Source: Oryzibacter oryziterrae
GTDB lineage: Bacteria > Pseudomonadota > Alphaproteobacteria > Rhizobiales > Pleomorphomonadaceae
DNA: 64,000 nucleotides
Reading direction: 5' to 3'
NCBI RefSeq assembly: GCF_021864535.1
Contig: NZ_JAKJIC010000002.1
Coordinates: 124,001 to 188,000 of the forward strand
Numbering within the stretch: position 1 is the stretch's first letter; each line of letters begins with the position of its first letter. A program made the translations under genes and the position numbers. Shown in pieces: positions 57,827 through 64,000 of this stretch. The notes beneath the pieces are model-generated. The model had not been told where the DNA came from. It made no database searches and was given only the letters and a program-made list of their open reading frames with translations.

Positions 57827-58169
57827 TCACATCGGCACGCCATCCCGGCGGATGGAGGCCAGCAGGGCGGGGTTGGGATAGCCGTCCGGCCTCTGCCATT
57901 CGCTCTCCCAGATGGGCCAAGGCTGGATCAAAACGCCGTTCTCCAACAAGATGTCATAGGCGATGTCGGCCATCGCCAGCTTGGTCTTGACGAGCGGCCC
58001 GGCATCGCCGGACAGGAAGACAGCAAGGTCGGCGTCGCTGTCGGCTCGGTGGTCACGGCGCGCGGCTTCCAAACAGAACCGCGCGGCGGATGGGGAAACT
58101 CTGCCGGGCGACGGCGAGGAAGGCTTCAACGGCTTCTCGGGTGGCGGTGTCGGGGCTGGTATCGCTCAT
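57827..58169 (-). pseudogene. MNT-type nucleotidyltransferase, frameshifted
   Basis: The N-terminal frame starts at 58169 (MSDTSPDTATREAVEAF) and reaches the nucleotidyltransferase motif AVLFGSRA, then stops. A second frame continues with RDHRADSDADLAVFL, and through LENGVLIQPWPIWESEW to 57827. Together they make a minimal nucleotidyltransferase of MNT-HEPN systems with a break at the GS-x-x-R step, about 58055. No HEPN partner follows to the left. The 57555-57826 gap shows no gene. Confidence 0.75.
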
Positions 58170-58282
58170 GTCTGGTCGCCTGTGCTCATGGCAGGTTCTA
58201 CCCCGGTGACGACCACCCGGAAAACCCCCTCGAAAATGCCGACGCTGCACCCCAAAAAATCTGGCGCTTTTTCCAACCCGTT

Positions 58283-58321
58283 GAATCCACCCGGAAAACG
58301 AACGTTTCTCGGGTGGATTTC
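58283..58321. promoter_or_regulatory. Imperfect palindrome upstream of the serine recombinase
   Basis: GAATCCACCCGGAAAACG and CGTTTCTCGGGTGGATTTC are arms of an almost symmetric 39-base site, 60 bases before the recombinase start. It may be a res-type crossover or binding site. Confidence 0.5.
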
Positions 58322-58380
58322 GGTAGACGAGAACAAAAAGTGAACTTATTATCCCCGCCATCAGGAAGGGAGAGTTCATC

Positions 58381-58983
58381 ATGCGCCGCGCCGCCATCTT
58401 CAGCCGGGTCAGCACCGACCGTCAGATCACCGACAATCAGCTTCAGCGCCTCCGTGAGGTCGCCGCCAAGGCCGGATGGGAGGTGGTGCAGGTTTACGAG
58501 GAAACCGTCTCGGGCGCGGCGGGCAAGGCCAAGCGCGACGCCTATAGCCGGATGCTGGCCGACGCCACCCGGCGGCAATTCGACGTGGTGCTGGCGTGGG
58601 ACGTATCGCGGCTGGGCCGCTCCTTGCGGGAGCTGCTGGAATGCTTCGAAACGCTGAAGGCGACGGGCGTCGACCTCTATCTTGACCAACAGGGCGTCGA
58701 CACGACCACGCCCGCCGGGCGCGCCCTCTTCGGCATGGCGGGCGTCTTCGCCGAATTCGAGCGGTCGATGCTGATCGAACGGACCAAGGCGGGGCTTGAC
58801 CGGGCGAAGGCCCAAGGCAAGCGGCTGGGCCGTCCGTCAACCAGCCCCGAGGTGATCACCCGCATCAGGGACTTGCGGCAGTCCGGCATGGGCATGGATC
58901 GGATCGCGCGGGAATTGGGGATCGGGAAGAGTGTGGTGTTCAACCGTCTTGCGGAAGGGAAAGAAGCAAGATCAGTCCAGTGA
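58381..58983 (+). CDS. Serine recombinase (resolvase family)
   Basis: The 200-residue protein has the resolvase catalytic domain: IFSRVSTDRQITDNQL (nucleophilic Ser), VSRLGRSLRELLE and a long helix ending FERSMLIERTKAGL, then a short C-terminal HTH (GMGMDRIARELGIGKSVVF). It probably resolves multimers of the element or inverts a segment. Its end overlaps the NYN gene on the other strand by 12 bases. Confidence 0.92.
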   Translation: MRRAAIFSRVSTDRQITDNQLQRLREVAAKAGWEVVQVYEETVSGAAGKAKRDAYSRMLADATRRQFDVVLAWDVSRLGRSLRELLECFETLKATGVDLYLDQQGVDTTTPAGRALFGMAGVFAEFERSMLIERTKAGLDRAKAQGKRLGRPSTSPEVITRIRDLRQSGMGMDRIARELGIGKSVVFNRLAEGKEARSVQ

Positions 58984-60000
58984 TGGCCTAAACAATTTAG
59001 GCCACCTGCGATCTGCATCTTGACCAGCCATCTGTATCCAGCGAAACGACGATTCACCAGAGTAGTACAACTCGGTCTCACCTTCTCTTAAAACATAAGG
59101 GAGGTTTCCCTCAATGTCTCCATCCGCCAAAAGCTTGCGGAAACCATCGATACTGTCAGATAGCGAAGAATGTGAATATCTGGTGCGACCATCTTCATCG
59201 TCTACCATTTTCCAGTAAATGTTTTTGTTCTTTAGAATGAAGTCAAGATCTTTGTCGCAAATCTCACTACTATTTGTGATATCTAATATTCTAAGGCTCC
59301 GGCTATCGACAGATGAAGCTGATAAGAGTTCATCGAGTCTATCCTTTACGCATGGCGATGTCAGAACAATGCAACCGTCATGCCGAATTCTGCATATAGA
59401 CGGATAAAAATCGGAAAGGTCGATTTGAGACCATGTAACAGAGCGCATATCTCTATCCGGTCGGCCTGTAGAAACATGAATTACCCTCTGACCCTGATCT
59501 TTCAGATAGGAGAGAAGCGGAATAAAATCGCGATCGCTGGAAATTAGCCCTAAATACTCATGTTCGCGCATTGTGGCATGTTTAATCATCTCGACTGAGA
59601 GAAGCACGTCAACGCCGCTCTCGGAGAAAGTTTTGAATTTGTTGCTGCACTGAGGGCATGTAGTGGATGATTGCTTCGGAACACGCGGCGCGAAATTGAA
59701 GAACAGCCCAGAAATTGCCCCATACTGATCTAAAACACGATCAACAAATTCTTTTTCTTTCGGATTTGAATTTGAAACAGATCCAAAAACGTAGCAGCCA
59801 GCCAACTCGCCGATTGTATCATCGAAATGTCCGAGCCGCGTTGAGCTAACGAGCAATTCTGATAAGGCGTCCCATCGAACATCTATATCGAAATTCTTGC
59901 ATAGCTTCCTCGCGTTAATCATTACATTCCAAAAATCAACGAATAATTTGATCCGCCTCCGACCTGATTGAACTACCCGTATCGTGTCTTTTAGTGACAT
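58972..60000 (-). CDS. NYN-domain (PIN-like) ribonuclease, AT-rich
   Basis: The 342-residue protein has the NYN acidic catalytic segments: KLFVDFWNVMINAR, SGVDVLLSVEMIKHA and GLISSDRDFIPLL, and a two-cysteine knuckle CPQC before the second motif. The C-terminal half (about 210-342) has no recognised domain. The gene is visibly AT-richer than its neighbours, with AT-ending codons, so it came from another source. It could be an antiviral nuclease, which is a guess from its location. ATG 60000 follows GGAAG. Confidence 0.8.
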   Translation of the reverse strand: MSLKDTIRVVQSGRRRIKLFVDFWNVMINARKLCKNFDIDVRWDALSELLVSSTRLGHFDDTIGELAGCYVFGSVSNSNPKEKEFVDRVLDQYGAISGLFFNFAPRVPKQSSTTCPQCSNKFKTFSESGVDVLLSVEMIKHATMREHEYLGLISSDRDFIPLLSYLKDQGQRVIHVSTGRPDRDMRSVTWSQIDLSDFYPSICRIRHDGCIVLTSPCVKDRLDELLSASSVDSRSLRILDITNSSEICDKDLDFILKNKNIYWKMVDDEDGRTRYSHSSLSDSIDGFRKLLADGDIEGNLPYVLREGETELYYSGESSFRWIQMAGQDADRRWPKLFRPSLD

Positions 60001-60166
60001 GGCCGCTTCCTTCAGAAGATGCCAGCCGCCCTCCATTGCAGTGATCACAAGGCAGAGTCATGAGCGATCTGGCTCACTTGAAAGACTACAATGATTTTCG
60101 GTTGCGTTATAGATAAACAACAAATGCCGCGCGCGCGAGCATCGTATAAAGCGTAGAATCAGGGGC

Positions 60167-60655
60167 ATGAAGACGCCCTGGCACTCCTACACCCGACTGA
60201 CGGCGGAACGGCGTGATGCCTTCCTCGCCCATCTGGCCGCGTGTGGCAACGTGACGGCGGCGGCAGACGCGATCGGCGTGACGCGGGTCGCCGTCTACAA
60301 GCTCAAGGACCGGGACGTGGACTTTGACGAGGCGTGGGAAGCCGCCCTTGACCGCTATGCCGCCGCCCTTGAAGCCGAGCTGCATATGCGCGTCTTCGAT
60401 GGGCTTCAGCGCCCGGTGTTCCAGCGAGGTGAGCTTGTTGGGCACGAAACGGTCAAGTCCGACCGGCTGCTTGAAATCGCCCTTCGTGCCCATGCGCCCG
60501 AACGCTATTCGGAGCGGGTTGCCGCCAAGCTCGAACATTCCGGTACCGCCGGGGTGCTCGTGGTGTCCGGCACGCTGGAACCGTCCGACTGGCTGGCGAA
60601 GTTTTCGCCCTCAGCCCCCGGAGGCCACGACGATGACCGGAAAGACCGCGCTTGA
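60167..60655 (+). CDS. Terminase small-subunit-like HTH protein
   Basis: The 162-residue protein has an N-terminal HTH of the phage small-terminase type (FLAHLAACGNVTAAADAIGV, then TRVAVYKLKDRD). A middle segment, DRLLEIALRAHAPERYSER, is typical of proteins that recognise DNA for packaging. No large terminase gene is nearby. It overlaps the next gene by 23 bases. Confidence 0.6.
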   Translation: MKTPWHSYTRLTAERRDAFLAHLAACGNVTAAADAIGVTRVAVYKLKDRDVDFDEAWEAALDRYAAALEAELHMRVFDGLQRPVFQRGELVGHETVKSDRLLEIALRAHAPERYSERVAAKLEHSGTAGVLVVSGTLEPSDWLAKFSPSAPGGHDDDRKDRA

Positions 60656-61016
60656 GCGCCTGATGGCGTTGCCCAAGCGATACCAATCCGCCGCGCTGGC
60701 GGCCATCGCGCGGGCGCGCATCGCCTGCAAGGACCGGTGGCCTGACCTGCCGACCCTGTCGCGCACGTCGAAGGAATTCGAAGTCGAGATGGACAAGCTG
60801 GCCGCCATGTTCGGCCATCTGCGCGTGCCCATGGGCAGCACCAACAAGTTCTATTTCGACGCGCTGCGGCATGGCGAGCCGATGAACATCTATCGCTATG
60901 ATCCCCGGCTCCGGCAGTTCTACAACTTCTTCCGCGCCTTCGTGGCTCAGGACGAAGAGCCGCTGCGCCGGGATTCACCGCCTTGGGCGGCACCTTCGCC
61001 GCGCGCCAAGAGCTGA
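60633..61016 (+). CDS. Hypothetical protein downstream of terminase-like gene
   Basis: The 127-residue product starts at ATG 60633. It contains ALERLMALPKRYQSAA and FYFDALRHGEPMNIYRYD, an unrecognised pattern. It is translationally coupled to the terminase-like gene and overlaps the convergent CI-like gene by 70 bases. No function is offered. Confidence 0.5.
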   Translation: MTGKTALERLMALPKRYQSAALAAIARARIACKDRWPDLPTLSRTSKEFEVEMDKLAAMFGHLRVPMGSTNKFYFDALRHGEPMNIYRYDPRLRQFYNFFRAFVAQDEEPLRRDSPPWAAPSPRAKS

Positions 61017-61216
61017 GCGGGCGGAACGCCCAAGGCATCAGCAAGCCGGGCCAGCACCTTGACGGTGGGGTTGCGCACGCCCCTCTCGACGCCCGAGACA
61101 TAGGTGCGGTCAATCCCGGCTTTGTCGCCCAATTCCTCTTGCGACAGGCCGATGGCCTCGCGCGCCCGGCGCACGTTTTCCCCGACGATCTTGGTGATGC
61201 TCGCTTCACTGCTCAT
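60947..61216 (-). CDS. XRE/CI-like transcription regulator
   Basis: The 89-residue protein has an HTH of the XRE family: VRRAREAIGLSQEELGDKAG, DRTYVSGVERG and VRNPTVKVLARLADALGV. There is no C-terminal peptidase or dimerisation domain. Three similar repeats lie just upstream, so it probably controls its own promoter and the divergent membrane-protein genes. Confidence 0.85.
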   Translation of the reverse strand: MSSEASITKIVGENVRRAREAIGLSQEELGDKAGIDRTYVSGVERGVRNPTVKVLARLADALGVPPAQLLARGEGAAQGGESRRSGSSS

Positions 61217-61237
61217 TCCCTGAACGAGCCGTGATGT

Positions 61238-61303
61238 GGACTAATCGTCCACGGACTATGAGTCTCTTTTTGGTTTACGAACCTGCATGTTGACTATAGT
61301 CTA
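61238..61303. promoter_or_regulatory. Three operator-like repeats upstream of the XRE gene
   Basis: GGACTAATCGTCC (61238-61250), GGACTATGAGTCT (61253-61265) and TGACTATAGTCTA (61291-61303) share a GACTA...GTC dyad. They lie between the XRE gene and the divergent operon, the usual position for a repressor with tandem operators. Confidence 0.65.
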
Positions 61304-61422
61304 CAAGTCCAATCTGGAGAGGATTGGACCTCGTGACGCTCGTTGCAAGCGCCGACGAAGACCAGCACCGCCCGATCCACCATTCTTGAGATCGCGCCGG
61401 GCACCGGCGACTTCGGGCCATC

Positions 61423-61704
61423 ATGGAAACCGCAAAGCACATCCTCGGCTGGATCGCCATCATCCTCGGTGCTGCGCCGATCGTTCTGGGCATCGGCTGG
61501 TCGGTCTGGGAATTCAACATCGCGCCGATGCTGATCCCGCGTGCGGAAATCGCCCGGATCGCCGACCAGGTCATGCGTGACCACCCCGACGACCCGCAAG
61601 AATGGGCCTTCATGGAAGAGCACGCCGCTTGGTTCCGCAGCCATACCGCAGAACAAGGGAGATGGCGGCGGGTCCGGTGCGAGTTGCGGAGGCGTCTCGG
61701 ATGA
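61423..61704 (+). CDS. Small membrane-anchored protein
   Basis: The 93-residue product has an N-terminal membrane helix (HILGWIAIILGAAPIVLGIG) and a charged cytoplasmic or periplasmic tail with HPDDPQEWAFMEEHAAWF. It occurs in mobile elements of alphaproteobacteria; the function is not known. It overlaps the next gene by four bases (ATGA). Confidence 0.6.
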   Translation: METAKHILGWIAIILGAAPIVLGIGWSVWEFNIAPMLIPRAEIARIADQVMRDHPDDPQEWAFMEEHAAWFRSHTAEQGRWRRVRCELRRRLG

Positions 61705-62090
61705 TCGCTTTCCGGCTGGCAGCGATGGCGCAGGGCTGGCGAGCGCGGTTCGCCTGTAGGTCGGGCTGTCCCGCCCTGCCGTTCGCCGCCCTGCTGACCG
61801 CGCTGTTGACGACGGGCATAGCGCGGGCCGAAAGTCCCCGCGTCGCCTTTACCGGTCCGCCCGGCCACCAAACGCTCCTGATCGATGGTGAACCCGCCCG
61901 CTACGATCCCGAGGCCGATCGACTGATTGCCCGCCTACACCTCTCCGATGGGCTTCGGCAGGTCGCCCGTGACGTGGTGGCCGTCGATATGGCGAAGGGG
62001 ATCAGCGCGCGGGCAGCGGTAGAGGGGTGGGCAATGCGCCGGCAACATTGCAAATGTCATGTCGGCCAATTACGCCAGTATTTCCAATAG
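61701..62090 (+). CDS. Hypothetical exported protein
   Basis: The 129-residue product has a hydrophobic N-terminal segment with LPFAALLTALLTTGIARA, a signal-peptide-like end. The rest has no known domain; it ends with HCKCHVGQLRQYFQ, which contains two Cys and two His that could bind a metal. It is coupled to the previous gene. Confidence 0.5.
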   Translation: MIAFRLAAMAQGWRARFACRSGCPALPFAALLTALLTTGIARAESPRVAFTGPPGHQTLLIDGEPARYDPEADRLIARLHLSDGLRQVARDVVAVDMAKGISARAAVEGWAMRRQHCKCHVGQLRQYFQ

Positions 62091-62100
62091 GGCCACGCAG

Positions 62101-63669
62101 CTAAACGGCTTGTGACTCTTTTCGGTACAGAAGCTCGTCGAGGCGACAGGCTGCACGAAAAACTGCACTTTTGAGGTTTTTATGAGCGGATGTTTGCGAC
62201 GTGGCGCGTTCGTAGCATTTTAATAGAATATTCGGGAAATTTTCGAGGTTCTTCTGTTCATCAGGCAAGCCTTGAACGGCAAGAGCGAACTTATGCGCCT
62301 CGGAATCATCCGTAGGCTCATCTATAATCCCGCTGCCGAATTCCTTGATTAATTGCTTGGGTTTGCCATTATTGACATTATATGCGCTGCGCTTCCCGCT
62401 GAGCCGAGCAATTGCACCGTCCCGATGTGACGGATGGCTGGCAACCTCTTTCTGCAAGTGCTCTATGGCCGCGTCGATGGGGATGTTCGCATGATGTAAA
62501 TAGTACCAGATCGGCTGCCATTCGCGGTTTGAGTTCGCAGAGTTTGCAAGGTACTGAAGAGGCTGTTCGACTTTCTCGCTAGTCAAAAAATTTCGAAGAA
62601 CTGCGTCGGGGGTTATATTGGCACGAACTATCTTGCTATCGACAGCCTTCCCGTCTGCAGTCACATCTCCAATAAGTCGCAACGCAGGCGCACCCACCTT
62701 TTCGTCGAATTCGCCTTCACGAATGAACTTGATTTGATCAAGCAATGCAGGGTCAATGACGATTGATCGTTTCCCATCGTTCAGAATACCTTTGTCGAGA
62801 TCTGCGATCAGTGCGCGCTCTGGGCCAAGCGCGAGCAGCCGTTCAACCAAAGGGAGAATATCTCGTCGAGTTGATGCATCGCGCGCGTCCAGCATGGCCC
62901 GAAGATCGCTGTACTTGATCCGCTCGCTACGGCCCGGATACCGGAAGAAGATATCTCCCTCCTTGATCGTCTTTCCATCCCCGCTTCGCGCAATGACCGG
63001 TCGCCCTGGATGTTGCTCAACGTACATCACGCCGATGGTCTCGGAACCTATTGAAATAGTCGTTGTTCGCACCGTTGGGGTTGGATCGAGATACGATTTC
63101 GTGAGCTTGGAGAAATCGGACGGATCAGCCTTCGCGAACTCACCGCTCTGCAATCCGATGACCGAATAGCTTTTGTCGTCTTCACCAACTGCGGGCTCGT
63201 GTTTGTCATGCACACCGAAAAATATATATCCGCCGCGATTGTTGGCGAGTGCAGCAATGGCGCGCATCCACTCGTGCCAATGTTTAAAACCAAAGTTCCC
63301 CTTGCATTCATGCTCATCCGTTTCACCACAGCCCAGACGCCAAGTGCCACCTTCATCTTGGGTGAAATGTGCGGCTATTACTTCCGGGTGAAGTGGTCCC
63401 TTTAGCTCTTCAGTCTTTGGCGTTGAAACGGCCCCCCCTCCGGCGGTTCCACCCTCGGCAGCAGCAGCGATAAACGCATCCAGATCAGGATCCGATGCGG
63501 CGGCGACCTCGCCACCATATTTTCTTTGCTTGATTTGGGTAATCCGCCCTGAGCTGATCAGACGATCAGGGCGATTAAAATAGAAGTGAACCTTGTCGTT
63601 GGCCATCCCGCGCGCAAGCATCGCCTTTATCAGGCCGATTTCCGTATCGGTGATGCTGCGCTTGGCCAT
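62101..63669 (-). CDS. AlbA_2/Schlafen-domain ATP-binding protein
   Basis: The 522-residue protein has a short N-terminal HTH-like domain (about 1-55), a linker, and a divergent AAA/Schlafen-type domain (AlbA_2) at about 100-250, with ECKGNFGFKHWHEWMRA and GGYIFFGVHD. The C-terminal half is unassigned. It starts three bases after the stop of the methyltransferase-like gene, so both form one operon. It is AT-richer than the core genes. Confidence 0.78.
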   Translation of the reverse strand: MAKRSITDTEIGLIKAMLARGMANDKVHFYFNRPDRLISSGRITQIKQRKYGGEVAAASDPDLDAFIAAAAEGGTAGGGAVSTPKTEELKGPLHPEVIAAHFTQDEGGTWRLGCGETDEHECKGNFGFKHWHEWMRAIAALANNRGGYIFFGVHDKHEPAVGEDDKSYSVIGLQSGEFAKADPSDFSKLTKSYLDPTPTVRTTTISIGSETIGVMYVEQHPGRPVIARSGDGKTIKEGDIFFRYPGRSERIKYSDLRAMLDARDASTRRDILPLVERLLALGPERALIADLDKGILNDGKRSIVIDPALLDQIKFIREGEFDEKVGAPALRLIGDVTADGKAVDSKIVRANITPDAVLRNFLTSEKVEQPLQYLANSANSNREWQPIWYYLHHANIPIDAAIEHLQKEVASHPSHRDGAIARLSGKRSAYNVNNGKPKQLIKEFGSGIIDEPTDDSEAHKFALAVQGLPDEQKNLENFPNILLKCYERATSQTSAHKNLKSAVFRAACRLDELLYRKESQAV

Positions 63670-63672
63670 GGT

Positions 63673-64000
63673 CTACACCTCGAACACCTTCTGCACTTCG
63701 TCGCCGAAATGGTTGATCACCTTCACGCAGATGCGGCCCGACTTCGGGCGCGGGAAGGGGCGGGAGATGGTGGCGTTCATCTCGTCCCATGCGGTTTCGT
63801 CGATTTCGGCCTTCAGGGCGCGCTTCAGGCTGTCGTAGGGGTCTTGGCCGACGAAATAGGCTTGGCGGACGAAGAAGCTCTCCTCGTCATAGTCGTCGTC
63901 GATGAACCAGGCGGCGACGTCGTTCTTCAGTTCGCTGCCGCCGGAGGAACGGACTTCGCCCGTCGTTGGATCGAAGATGTCCATGCCCCTGATCTCGACG
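63673..64000 (-). CDS. C-terminal end of a probable site-specific DNA methyltransferase
   Basis: The frame is open to the right edge, so only the last about 109 residues are seen. The end reads SGRICVKVINHFGDEVQKVFEV, which resembles the C-terminus of type III-like adenine DNA methyltransferases (Mod). The catalytic motifs lie outside the window. The ATG at 63984 is probably internal. It is the upstream gene of the AlbA_2 operon. Confidence 0.6.
   Translation of the reverse strand, partial: VEIRGMDIFDPTTGEVRSSGGSELKNDVAAWFIDDDYDEESFFVRQAYFVGQDPYDSLKRALKAEIDETAWDEMNATISRPFPRPKSGRICVKVINHFGDEVQKVFEV

Noticed and set aside
57666-58657. Plus-strand open frames between the primase-helicase and the recombinase
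   Set aside because: They overlap the broken nucleotidyltransferase and the recombinase in other frames and show no domain.

Overview
The window is high-GC, densely coded DNA that looks alphaproteobacterial. It is most likely from the Hyphomicrobiales (Rhizobiales): it has a heme-PAS FixL with FixJ and FixK, fixNOQP-fixGHIS-type cbb3 oxidase operons, a class I 5-aminolevulinate synthase, a Tad/Cpa pilus locus and an ECF RpoE-ChrR pair. The genus cannot be fixed from the sequence alone.

Region 1 (about 1-16.8 kb) is an oxygen-sensing and micro-oxic respiration block. FixL-FixJ, a stand-alone receiver protein and FixK are followed by hemN, ccoNOQP, ccoGHIS and, convergently, hemA. A FixJ-type site precedes fixK. 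Four FixK/Anr-type palindromes precede hemN, ccoN, ccoG and hemA, so heme synthesis and the heme-rich high-affinity oxidase appear to be one circuit.

Region 2 (about 17-30.5 kb) is methylated-amine catabolism: soxBDAG (sarcosine oxidase), a GlxA-type AraC regulator, gbcA and gbcB (glycine betaine demethylase). A small cassette with 70-bp inverted repeats around a GIY-YIG nuclease gene sits between gbcA and gbcB. A polysaccharide deacetylase, a DUF486 membrane protein and a type I sulfide:quinone oxidoreductase follow. Two copies of a 125-bp intergenic repeat lie at 16.9 and 28.8 kb.

Region 3 (30.6-39.2 kb, minus strand) is a Tad pilus assembly operon, cpaB-cpaC-cpaE-cpaF-tadB-tadC-(secreted protein)-tadD. 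It has no pilin, cpaA, cpaD or tadE/F/G in the window. A BNR-repeat protein overlapped by a ThiS/MoaD-like protein comes next, then a TetR-controlled cluster (two lipocalin-like proteins, a frameshifted thiolase, a metal-dependent cyclase).

Region 4 (45.0-51.0 kb) looks like an RpoE-ChrR (singlet-oxygen type) regulon: rpoE-chrR-DUF1295 diverge from a flavin amine oxidase-DUF1365-cyclopropane fatty acid synthase operon, with a DUF2177 gene nearby. Three promoters share TGATCC-N18-TA.

Region 5 (about 51.9 kb to the window end) is an integrated element that starts at a 3' fragment of a tRNA-Thr(GGT) gene and a tyrosine integrase. It carries two toxin-less antitoxin genes, AlpA, a primase-helicase, a broken MNT nucleotidyltransferase, a serine recombinase, an AT-rich NYN-domain gene, a small-terminase-like gene, a CI-like regulator with three operator-like repeats, and an AlbA_2/Schlafen-domain gene coupled to the C-terminal end of a probable DNA methyltransferase. 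The element runs past the right edge.
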